From positions 1,126,501 through 1,190,500 of the forward strand of contig OZ059900.1 of the NCBI GenBank assembly GCA_964057225.1: a DNA stretch of 64,000 nucleotides, read 5' to 3'. Below are positions 10,424 to 22,588 of this stretch, one piece after another. The stretch comes from Auanema rhodensis. Its lineage: Eukaryota > Nematoda > Chromadorea > Rhabditida > Rhabditidae. The notes beneath the pieces are model-generated. The model worked only from the letters and a program-made list of their open reading frames with translations, was not told where the DNA came from and ran no database searches. A program made the position numbers and the translations under genes. The first letter of the stretch is position 1. Each line of letters starts with the position of its first letter.

Positions 10424-13400
10424 TTGATCAAAAAAGGTCGAAAATAGAAAGAATTTTTGAAATTTACGAGTTTTGAGTCCAATTGGGCTAAATCGCTCAT
10501 ATATATGATCAAAAGCATAGTTTTACTGTCTATGATAACAAAAGTCTTCAAATATACACTAATAATGTGTAAATCACTGAATTTCACTCAAATAGCTTTA
10601 CTACACTAAGTATGTTCGTTTTTATGCCTTTAACACCATATACTCACCGATTTTTGGTACAAAATCTGTAATACTCGTAAATTTTGATCATATTCGTTAA
10701 GATTTGAGAATCAAACATACAATACACAAAATCAGTCTATTTTTATGAGCTTGCACTGATATATATTCATTTTGATCAAAAAAGGTCGAAAATAGAAAGA
10801 ATTTTTGAAATTTCCGAGTTTTGAGTCTAATTTGGCTAAATCGCTCATATATATGATCAAAAGCATAGTTTTACTGTCTATGATAACAAAAGTCTTCAAA
10901 TATACACTAATAATGTGTAAATCACTGAATTTCACTCAAATAGCTTTACTACACTAAGTATGGTCGTTTTTATGCCTTTAAAACCATATACTCACCGATT
11001 TTTGGTACAAAATCTGTAATACTTGTAAATTTTGATCATATTCGTTAAGATTTGAGAATCAAACATACAATACACAAAATCAGTCTATTTTTATGAGCTT
11101 GCACTGATATATATTCATTTTGATCAAAAAAGGTCGAAAATAGAAAGAATTTTTGAAATTTCCGAGTTTTGAGTCTAATTGGGCTAAATCGCTCATATAT
11201 ATGATCAAAAGCATAGTTTTATTGTCTATGACAACAAAAGTCATTAATTAAACACTAATGATGTTTAAATCACTAAATTTCGCTCAAATAGCATTACTAC
11301 ACTAAGTATGGTCGTTTTTATGCCTTTAACACCATATACTCACCGATTTTTGGTACAAAATCTGTGATACTCGTAAATTTTGATCATATTCGGTGAGATT
11401 CGAGAATCAAACACACAATACACGAAATAAGTTTATTTTTACGAGTTTGCACTGATATTTATTCATTTTGATCAAAAAAGGTCGAAAATAGAAAGAATTT
11501 TTGAAATTTCCGAGTTTTGAGTCTAATTTGGCTAATTCGCTCATATATATGATCAAAAGCATAGTTTTATTGTCTATGACAACAAAAGTTATCAATTAAA
11601 CGCTAGTGATGTTTAAATACTGAATTTCGCTCAAATAGCATTACTACACTAAGTATGGTCGTTTTTATGCCTTTAACACCATATACTCACCGATTTTTGG
11701 TACAAAATCTGTAATACTCGTAAATTTTGATCATATTCGTTAAGATTTGAGAATCAAACATACAATACACAAAATCAGTCTATTTTTATGAGCTTGCACT
11801 GATATATATTCATTTTGATCAAAAAAGGTCGAAAATAGAAAGAATTTTTGAAATTTACGAGTTTTGAGTCTAATTTGGCTAAATCGCTCATATATATGAT
11901 CAGAAGCATAGTTTTATTGTCTATGACAACAAAAGTCATTAATTAAACACTAATGATGTTTAAATCACTAAATTTCGCTCAAATAGCATTACTACACTAA
12001 GTATGGTCGTTTTTATGCCTTTAACACCATATACTCACCGATTTTTGGTACAAAATCTGTAATACTTGTAAATTTTGATCATATTCGTTAAGATTCGAGA
12101 ATCAAACACATAATACACGAAATAAGTCTATTTTTATGAGTTTGCACTGATATTTATTCATTTTGATCAAAAAAGGTCGAAAATAGAAAGAATTTTTGAA
12201 ATTTCCGAGTTTTGAGTCTAATTTGGCTAAATCGCTCATATATATGATCAAAAGCATAGTTTTACTGTCTATGATAACAAAAGTCTTCAAATATACACTA
12301 ATAATGTGTAAATCACTGAATTTCACTCAAATAGCTTTACTACACTAAGTATGGTCGTTTTTATGCCTTTAAAACCATATACTCACCGATTTTTGGTACA
12401 AAATCTGTAATACTTGTAAATTTTGATCATATTCGTTAAGATTCGAAAATCAAACACATAATACACGAAATAAGTCTATTTTTACAAGTTTGCACTGATA
12501 TTTATTCATTTTGATCAAAAAAGATCGAAAATAGAAAGAATTTTTGAAATTTCCGAGTTTTGAGTCCAATTTGGCTAAATCGCTCATATATATGATCAAA
12601 AGCATAGTTTTATTGTCTATAACAACAAAAGTCATCAATTAAACGCTAGTGATGTTTAAATACTGAATTTCACTCAAATAGCATTACTACACTAAGTATG
12701 GTCGTTTTTATGCCTTTAACACCATATACTCACCGATTTTTGGTACAAAATCTGTGATACTCGTAAATTTTGATCATATTCGGTGAGATTCGAGAATCAA
12801 ACACCCAATACACGAAATAAGTTTATTTTTACGAGTTTGCACTGATATTTATTCATTTTGATCAAAAAAGGTCGAAAATAGAAAGAATTTTTGAAATTTC
12901 CGAGTTTTGAGTCTAATTTGGCTAAATCGCTCATATATATGATCAGAAGCATAGTTTTATTGTCTATGACAACAAAAGTCATTAATTAAACACTAATGAT
13001 GTTTAAATCACTAAATTTCGCTCAAATAGCATTACTACACTAAGTATGGTCGTTTTTATGCCTTTAACACCATATACTCACCGATTTTTGGTACAAAATC
13101 TGTAATACTTGTAAATTTTGATCATATTCGTTAAGATTCGAGAATCAAACACATAATACACGAAATAAGTCTATTTTTATGAGTTTGCACTGATATTTAT
13201 TCATTTTGATCAAAAAAGGTCGAAAATAGAAAGAATTTTTGAATTTTCCGAGTTTTGAGTCCAATTGGGCTAAATCGCTCATATATATGATCAAAAGCAT
13301 AGTTTTACTGTCTATGATAACAAAAGTCTTCAAATATACACTAATAATGTGTAAATCACTGAATTTCACTCAAATAGCATTACTACACTAAGTATGGTCG

Positions 13401-14595
13401 TGTTTATGCCTTTAACACCATATACTCACCGATTTTTGGTACAAAATCTGTAATACTTGTAAATTTTGATCATATTCGTTAAGATTCAAGAATCAAACAC
13501 ATAATACACGAAATAAGTCTATTTTTACAAGTTTGCACTGATATTTATTCATTTTGATCAAAAAAGATCGAAAATAGAAAGAATTTTTGAAATTTCCGAG
13601 TTTTGAGTCCAATTTGGCTAAATCGCTCATATATATGATCAAAAGCATAGTTTTATTGTCTATAACAACAAAAGTCATCAATTAAACGCTAGTGATGTTT
13701 TAATACTGAATTTCGCTCAAATAGCATTACTACACTAAGTATGGTCGTTTTTATGCCTTTAACACCATATACTCACCGATTTTTGGTACAAAATCTGTGA
13801 TACTCGTAAATTTTGATCATATTCGGTGAGATTCGAGAATCAAACACACAATACACGAAATGAGTTTATTTTGACGAGTTTGCACTGATATTTATTCATT
13901 TTGATCAAAAAAGGTCGAAAATAGAAAGAATTTTTGAAATTTCCGAGTTTTGAGTCTAATTTGGCTAAATCGCTCATATATATGATCAGAAGCATAGTTT
14001 TATTGTCTATGACAACAAAAATCATCAATTAAACGCTAGTGATGTTTAAATACTGATTTTCGCTCAAATAGCATTACTACACTAAGTATGGTCGTTTTTA
14101 TGCCTTTAACACCATATACTCACCGATTTTTGGTACAAAATCTGTAATACTTGTAAATTTTGATTATATTCGTTAAGATTTGAGAATCAAACACATAATA
14201 CACGAAATAAGTCTTTTTTTTACAAGTTTGCACTGATATTTATTCATTTTGATCAAAAAAGATCGAAAATAGAAAGAATTTTTGAAATTTCCGAGTTTTG
14301 AGTCCAATTTGGCTAAATCGCTCATATATATGATCGAAAGCATAGTTTTATTGTCTATGACAACAAAAGTCATTAATTAAACACTAATGATGTTTAAATA
14401 CTGATTTTCGCTCAAATAGCATTACTACACTAAGTATGGTCGTTTTTATACCTTCAACACCATATACTCACCGATTTTTGGTACAAAATCTGTGATACTC
14501 GTAAATTTCGATCATATTCGTTAAGATTTGAGAATCAAACACACAATACACGAAATGAGTTTATTTTCACGAGTTTGCACTGATATTTATTCATT
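10424..14595 (+). repeat. Irregular satellite segment, monomer classes in non-periodic order
   Basis: Monomers start at 10424, 10772, 11120, 11468, 11815, 12163, 12511, 12858, 13206, 13554, 13901 and 14249. The first two continue the homology with 50370-51065, including GTATGTTCG near 10613 and CCTTTAAAACC near 10975. Beyond about 11.2 kb the class order no longer matches any HOR I can follow. The monomer at 11468 has CTAATTCGCTC, which recurs at 17376 and in the 32-35 kb zone. The monomer at 13901 is 348 bp for an unusual reason: one T inserted in its tail (T8 at 14214-14221). Confidence 0.8.
14214..14221 (+). repeat. T8 homopolymer with 1-bp insertion
   Basis: Most tails here read GTCTATTTTTACAAG. 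This one reads GTC, eight T, ACAAG, which means the A became T and one T was added. The monomer starting at 19114 ends with the same substitution but only T7 (19428-19434). The simplest order of events is substitution first, producing a T7 run, followed by slippage to T8. Confidence 0.75.
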
Positions 14596-15290
14596 TTGAT
14601 CAAAAAAGGTCGAAAATAGAAAGAATTTTTGAATTTTCCGAGTTTTGAGTCCAATTGGGCTAAATCGCTCATATATATGATCAAAAGCATAGTTTTACTG
14701 TCTATGATAACAAAAGTCTTCAAATATACACTAGTAATGATTAAATCACTGAATTTCACTCAAATAGCATTACTACACTAAGTATGGTCGTTTTTATGCC
14801 TTTAACACCATATACTCACCGATTTTTGGTACAAAATCTGTGATACTCGTAAATTTTGATCATATTCGGTGAAATCCGAGAATCAAACACACAATACACG
14901 AAATAAGTTTATTTTTATGAGTTTGCACTGATATATATTCATTTTGATCAAAAAAGGTCGAAAATAGAAAGAATTTTTGAAATTTCCGAGTTTTGAGTCT
15001 AATTTGGCTAAATCGCTCATATATATGATCAGAAGCATAGTTTTATTGTCCATGACAACAAAAATCATCAATTAAACGCTAGTGATGTTTAAATACTGAT
15101 TTTCGCTCAAATAGCATTACTACACTAAGTATGGTCGTTTTTATGCCTTTAACACCATATACTCACCGATTTTTGGTACAAAATCTGTAATACTTGTAAA
15201 TTTTGATCATATTCGTTAAGATTCAAGAATCAAACACATAATACACGAAATAAGTCTATTTTTACAAGTTTGCACTGATATTTATTCATT

Positions 15291-16679
15291 TTGATCAAAA
15301 AAGATCGAAAATAGAAAGAATTTTTGAAATTTCCGAGTTTTGAGTCTAATTTGGCTAAATCGCTCATATATATGATCAAAAGCATAGTTTTATTGTCTAT
15401 GACAACCAAAATCATCAATTAAACGCTAGTGATGTTTAAATACTGATTTTCGCTCAAATAGCATTACTACACTAAGTATGGTCGTTTTTATGCCTTTAAC
15501 ACCATATACTCACCGATTTTTGGTACAAAATCTGTGATACTCGTAAATTTTGATCATATTCGGTGAGATTCGAGAATCAAACACATAATACACGAAATAA
15601 GTCTATTTTTACAAGTTTGCACTGATATTTATTCATTTTGATCAAAAAAGATCGAAAATAGAAAGATTTTTTGAAATTTCCGAGTTTTGAGTCTAATTTG
15701 GCTAAATCGCTCATATATATGATCAAAAACATAGTTTTTTTGTCTATAACAACAAAAGTCATCAATTAAACGCTAGTGATGTTTAAATACTGAATTTCGC
15801 TCAAATAGCATTACTACACTATGTATGGTCGTTTTTATGCCTTTAACACCATATACTCACCGATTTTTGGTACAAAATCTGTAATACTTGTAAATTTTGA
15901 TCATATTCGTTAAGATTCAAGAATCAAACACATAATACACGAAATAAGTCTATTTTTACAAGTTTGCACTGATATTTATTCATTTTGATCAAAAAAGATC
16001 GAAAATAGAAAGAATTTTTGAAATTTCCGAGTTTTGAGTCTAATTTGGCTAAATCGCTCATATATATGATCAAAAGCATAGTTTTATTGTCTATGACAAC
16101 AAAAATCATCAATTAAACGCTAGTGATGTTTAAATACTGATTTTCGCTCAAATAGCATTACTACACTAAGTATGGTCGTTTTTATGCCTTTAACACCATA
16201 TACTCACCGATTTTTGGAACAAAATCTGTGATACTCGTAAATTTTGATCATATTCGGTGAGATTCGAGAATCAAACACATAATACACGAAATAAGTCTAT
16301 TTTTACAAGTTTGCACTGATATTTATTCATTTTGATCAAAAAAGATCGAAAATAGAAAGATTTTTTGAAATTTCCGAGTTTTGAGTCTAATTTGGCTAAA
16401 TCGCTCATATATATGATCAGAAGCAGAGATGTATTGTCTATGACAACAAAAGTCATTGATTGAACACTAATGATGTTTAAATCACTGAATTTCGCTCAAA
16501 TAGCATTACTACACTAAGGATGGTCGTTTTTATGCCTTTAACACCATATACTCACCGATTTTTGGTACAAAATCTGTAATACTTGTAAATTTCGATCATA
16601 TTCGTTAAGATTTGAGAATCAAACACACAATACACGAAATAAGTTTATTTTGACGAGTTTGCACTGATATTTATTCATT
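15291..16679 (+). repeat. Dimeric repeat, two copies of about 694 bp
   Basis: Monomers 15291 and 15638 form a pair that is repeated by 15985 and 16332. In each pair the first monomer is preceded by a tail with GTTAAGATTCAAGAATC, and the second by CGGTGAGATTCGAGAATC joined to ACACATAATAC. The second monomer of each pair has GAAAGATTTTTTG. The second pair then diverges at AAGCAGAGATGTATTG. Confidence 0.65.
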
Positions 16680-17375
16680 TTGATCAAAAAAGGTCGAAAA
16701 TAGAAAGAATTTTTGAAATTTCCGAGTTTTGAGTCTAATTTGGCTAAATCGCTCATATATATGATCAGAAGCATAGTTTTATTGTCTATGACAACAAAAG
16801 TCATTGATTGAACACTAATGATGTTTAAATCACTGAATTTCGCTCAAATAGCATTACTACACTAAGGATGGTCGTTTTTATGCCTTTAACACCATATACT
16901 CACCGATTTTTGGTACAAAATCTGTAATACTTGTAAATTTCGATCATATTCGTTAAGATTTGAGAATCAAACACACAATACACGAAATGAGTTTATTTTC
17001 ACGAGTTTGCACTGATATTTATTCATTTTGATCAAAAAAGGTCGAAAATAGAAAGAATTTTTGAATTTTCCGAGTTTTGAGTCCAATTGGGCTAAATCGC
17101 TCATATATATGATCAAAAGCATAGTTTTACTGTCTATGATAACAAAAGTCTTCAAATATACACTAGTAATGATTAAATCACTGAATTTCACTCAAATAGC
17201 ATTACTACACTAAGTATGGTCGTTTTTATGCCTTTAACACCATATACTCACCGATTTTTGGTACAAAATCTGTGATACTCGTAAATTTTGATCATATTCG
17301 GTGAGATTCGAGAATCAAACACACAATACACGAAATAAGTTTATTTTTACGAGTTTGCACTGATATTTATTCATT
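16332..17375 (+). repeat. Recurring triplet, copy 1
   Basis: Three successive monomers (16332, 16680, 17028) carry, in order, AAGCAGAGATGTATTG with CATTGATTGAACAC; CATTGATTGAACAC with CTAAGGATGG; and GAATTTTCC with CTAGTAATGATTAAATC. The same first and third monomers, at the same spacing, recur at 19114-20156. The five monomers between the two triplets are unrelated to those before the first. Confidence 0.6.
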
Positions 17376-19113
17376 TTGATCAAAAAAGGTCGAAAATAGA
17401 AAGAATTTTTGAAATTTCCGAGTTTTGAGTCTAATTTGGCTAATTCGCTCATATATATGATCAAAAGCATAGTTTTATTGTCTATGACAACAAAAGTCAT
17501 CAATTAAACGCTAGTGATGTTTAAATACTGAATTTCGCTCAAATAGCATTACTACACTAAGTATGGTCGTTTTTATGCCTTTAACACCATATACTCACCG
17601 ATTTTTGGTACAAAATCTGTAATACTCGTAAATTTTGATCATATTCGTTAAGATTTGAGAATCAAACATACAATACACAAAATCAGTCTATTTTTATGAG
17701 CTTGCACTGATATATATTCATTTTGATCAAAAAAGGTCGAAAATAGAAAGAATTTTTGAAATTTACGAGTTTTGAGTCTAATTTGGCTAAATCGCTCATA
17801 TATATGATCAGAAGCATAGTTTTATTGTCTATGACAACAAAAGTCATTAATTAAACACTAATGATGTTTAAATCACTAAATTTCGCTCAAATAGCATTAC
17901 TACACTAAGTATGGTCGTTTTTATGCCTTTAACACCATATACTCACCGATTTTTGGTACAAAATCTGTAATACTTGTAAATTTTGATCATATTCGTTAAG
18001 ATTCGAGAATCAAACACATAATACACGAAATAAGTCTATTTTTATGAGTTTGCACTGATATTTATTCATTTTGATCAAAAAAGGTCGAAAATAGAAAGAA
18101 TTTTTGAATTTTCCGAGTTTTGAGTCCAATTGGGCTAAATCGCTCATATATATGATCAAAAGCATAGTTTTACTGTCTATGATAACAAAAGTCTTCAAAT
18201 AGACACTAATAATGTGTAAATCACTGAATTTCACTCAAATAGCTTTACTACACTAAGTATGGTCGTTTTTATGCCTTTAACACCATATACTCACCGATTT
18301 TTGGTACAAAATCTGTAATACTCGTAAATTTTGATCATATTCAGTAAGATTTGAGAATCAAACATACAATACACAAAATCAGTCTATTTTTACAAGTTTG
18401 CACTGATATTTATTCATTTTGATCAAAAAAGATCGAAAATAGAAAGAATTTTTGAAATTTCCGAGTTTTGAGTCCAATTTGGCTAAATCGCTCATATATA
18501 TGATCAAAAGCATAGTTTTATTGTCTATGACAACAAAAGTCATTAATTAAACACTAATGATGTTCAAATCACTAAATTTCGCTCAAATAGCATTACTACA
18601 CTAAGTATGGTCGTTTTTATGCCTTTAACACCATATACTCACCGATTTTTGGTACAAAATCTGTAATACTTGTAAATTTTGATCATATTCGTTAAGATTC
18701 GAGAATCAAACACATAATACACGAAATAAGTCTATTTTTACAAGTTTGCACTGATATTTATTCATTTTGATCAAAAAAGATCGAAAATAGAAAGAATTTT
18801 TGAAATTTCCGAGTTTTGAGTCCAATTTGGCTAAATCGCTCATATATATGATCAAAAGCATAGTTTTATTGTCTATAACAACAAAAGTCATCAATTAAAC
18901 GCTAGTGATGTTTTAATACTGAATTTCGCTCAAATAGCATTACTACACTAAGTATGGTCGTTTTTATGCCTTTAACACCATATACTCACCGATTTTTGGT
19001 ACAAAATCTGTGATACTCGTAAATTTTGATCATATTCGGTGAGATTCGAGAATCAAACACACAATACACGAAATAAGTTTATTTTGACGAGTTTGCACTG
19101 ATATTTATTCATT

Positions 19114-20156
19114 TTGATCAAAAAAGGTCGAAAATAGAAAGATTTTTTGAAATTTCCGAGTTTTGAGTCTAATTTGGCTAAATCGCTCATATATATGATC
19201 AGAAGCAGAGATGTATTGTCTATGACAACAAAAGTCATTGATTGAACACTAATGATGTTTAAATCACTGAATTTCGCTCAAATAGCATTACTACACTAAG
19301 GATGGTCGTTTTTATGCCTTTAACACCATATACTCACCGATTTTTGGTACAAAATCTGTAATACTTGTAAATTTCGATCATATTCGTTAAGATTTGAGAA
19401 TCAAACACATAATACACGAAATAAGTCTTTTTTTACAAGTTTGCACTGATATTTATTCATTTTGATCAAAAAAGGTCGAAAATAGAAAGAATTTTTGAAA
19501 TTTACGAGTTTTGAGTCTAATTTGGCTAAATCGCTCATATATATGATCAGAAGCATAGTTTTATTGTCTATGACAACAAAAGTCATTAATTAAACACTAA
19601 TGATGTTTAATTACTGATTTTCGCTCAAATAGCATTACTACACTAAGTATGGTCGTTTTTATACCTTCAACACCAGATACTCACCGATTTTTGGTACAAA
19701 ATCTGTAATACTCGTAAATTTCGATCATATTCGTTAAGATTTGAGAATCAAACACACAATACACGAAATGAGTTTATTTTCACGAGTTTGCACTGATATT
19801 TATTCATTTTGATCAAAAAAGGTCGAAAATAGAAAGAATTTTTGAATTTTCCGAGTTTTGAGTCCAATTGGGCTAAATCGCTCATATATATGATCAAAAG
19901 CATAGTTTTACTGTCTATGATAACAAAAGTCTTCAAATATACACTAGTAATGATTAAATCACTGAATTTCACTCAAATAGCATTACTATACTAAGTATGG
20001 TCGTTTTTATGCCTTTAACACCATATACTCACCGATTTTTGGTACAAAATCTGTAATACTTGTAAATTTCGATCATATTCGTTAAGATTTGAGAATCAAA
20101 CACATAATACACGAAATAAGTCTATTTTTACAAGTTTGCACTGATATTTATTCATT
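19114..20156 (+). repeat. Recurring triplet, copy 2
   Basis: Monomers 19114, 19462 and 19809 repeat the triplet at 16332-17375. The middle monomer has been replaced by one with TTTACGAG, TTTAATTACTGATTTTC, ATACCTTCAACACC and a preceding T7 run, so the copy is only partly preserved. A further monomer with CTAGTAATGATTAAATC follows at 20157. Confidence 0.55.
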
Positions 20157-22588
20157 TTGATCAAAAAAGGTTGAAAATAGAAAGAATTTTTGAAATTTCC
20201 GAGTTTTGAGTCCAATTTGGCTAAATCGCTCATATATATGATCAAAAGCATAGTTTTACTGTCTATGATAACAAAAGTCTTCAAATATACACTAGTAATG
20301 ATTAAATCACTGAATTTCACTCAAATAGCATTACTATAGTAAGTATGGTCGTTTTTATGCCTTTAACACCATATACTCACCGATTTTTGGTACAAAATCT
20401 GTAATACTCGTAAATTTTGATCATATTCGTTAAGATTTGAGAATCAAACATACAATACACGAAATCAGTCTATTTTTATGAGCTTGCACTGATATATATT
20501 CATTTTGATCAAAAAAGGTCGAAAATAGAAAGAATTTTTGAAATTTACGAGTTTTGAGTCTAATTTGGCTAAATCGCTCATATATATGATCAGAAGCATA
20601 GTTTTATTGTCTATGACAACAAAAGTCATTGATTAAACACTAATAATGTTTAAATCACTAAATTTCGCTCAAATAGCATTACTACACTAAGTATGGTCGT
20701 TTTTATGCCTTTAACACCATATACTCACCGATTTTTGGTACAAAATCTGTAATACTTGTAAATTTTGATCATATTCGTTAAGATTCGAGAATCAAACACA
20801 TAATACACGAAAGAAGTCTATTTTTATGAGTTTGCACTGATATTTATTCATTTTGATCAAAAAAGGTCGAAAATAGAAAGAAGTTTTGAAATTTCCGAGT
20901 TTTGAGTCTAATTTGGCTAAATCGCTCATATATATGATCAGAAGCATAGTTTTATTGTCTATGACAACAAAAATCATCAATTAAACGCTAGTGATGTTTA
21001 AATACTGATTTTCGCTCAAATAGCATTACTACACTAAGTATGGTCGTTTTTATGCCTTTAACACCATATACTCACCGATTTTTGGTACAAAATCTGTAAT
21101 ACTCGTAAATTTTGATCATATTTGTTAAGATTTGAGAATCAAACATACAATACACAAAATCAGTCTATTTTTATGAGCTTGCACTGATATATATTCATTT
21201 TGATCAAAAAAGGTCGAAAATAGAAAGATTTTTTGAATTTTCCGAGTTTTGAGTCCAATTGGGCTAAATCGCTCATATATATGATCAAAAGCATAGTTTT
21301 ACTGTCTATGATAACAAAAGTCTTCAAATATACACTAATAATGTGTAAATCACTGAATTTCACTCAAATAGCTTTACTACACTAAGTATGGTCGTTTTTA
21401 TGCCTTTAACACCATATACTCACCGATTTTTGGTACAAAATCTGTAATACTCGTAAATTTTGATCATATTCGTTAAGATTTGAGAATCAAACATACAATA
21501 CACGAAATCAGTCTATTTTTATGAGCTTGCACTGATATATGTTCATTTTGATCAAAAAAGGTCGAAAATAGAAAGAATTTTTGAAATTTACGAGTTTTGA
21601 GTCTAATTTGGCTAAATCGCTCATATATATGATCAGAAGCATAGTTTTATTGTCTATGACAACAAAAATCATCAATTAAACGCTAGTGATGTTTAAATAC
21701 TGATTTTCGCTCAAATAGCATTACTACACTAAGTATGGTCGTTTTTATGCCTTTAACACCATATACTCACCGATTTTTGGTACAAAATCTGTAATACTTG
21801 TAAATTTTGATCATATTCGTTAAGATTCGAGAATAAAACACATAATACACGAAAGAAGTCTATTTTTATGAGTTTGCACTGATATTTATTCATTTTGATC
21901 AAAAAAGGTCGAAAATAGAAAGAATTTTTGAAATTACCGAGTTTTGATTCTAATTTGGCTAAATCGCTCATATATATGATCAGAAGCATAGTTTTATTGT
22001 CTATGACAACAAAAATCATCAATTAAACGCTAGTGATGTTTAAATACTGATTTTCGCTCAAATAGCATTACTACACTAAGTATGGTCGTTTTTATGCCTT
22101 TAACACCATATACTCACCGATTTTTGGTACAAAATCTGTAATACTCGTAAATTTTGATCATATTCGTTAAGATTTGAGAATCAAACATACAATACACAAA
22201 ATCAGTCTATTTTTATGAGCTTGCACTGATATATATTCATTTTGATCAAAAAAGGTCGAAAATAGAAAGAATTTTTGAAATTTCCGAGTTTTGAGTCTAA
22301 TTTGGCTAAATCGCTCATATATATGATCAGAAGCATAGTTTTATTGTCTGTGACAACAAAAATCATCAATTAAACGCTAGTGATGTTTAAATACTGATTT
22401 TCGCTCAAATAGCATTACTACACTAAGTATGGTCGTTTTTATGCCTTTAACACCATATACTCACCGATTTTTGGTACAAAATCTGTAATACTTGTAAATT
22501 TTGATCATATTCGTTAAGATTCGAGAATCAAACACATAATACACGAAATAAGTCTATTTTTACAAGTTTGCACTGATATTTATTCATT

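Larger units (their letters stand above)
14596..22588 (+). repeat. Divergent satellite segment rich in private variants
   Basis: Monomers start at 14596, 14944, 15291, 15638, 15985, 16332, 16680, 17028, 17376, 17723, 18071, 18419, 18767, 19114, 19462, 19809, 20157, 20505, 20853, 21200, 21548, 21895 and 22242. Private or near-private changes cluster here: AAGCAGAGATGTATTG (near 16421 and 19202), CATTGATTGAACACTAATG, CTAAGGATGGTCG, AAATTTCGATCAT, GAAAGATTTTTTG, CTAGTAATGATTAAATC and ATACCTTCAACACC. Repetition is local (a dimer and a triplet, listed separately) with no long regular HOR, which suggests an older or less recently homogenised stretch. Confidence 0.8.
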
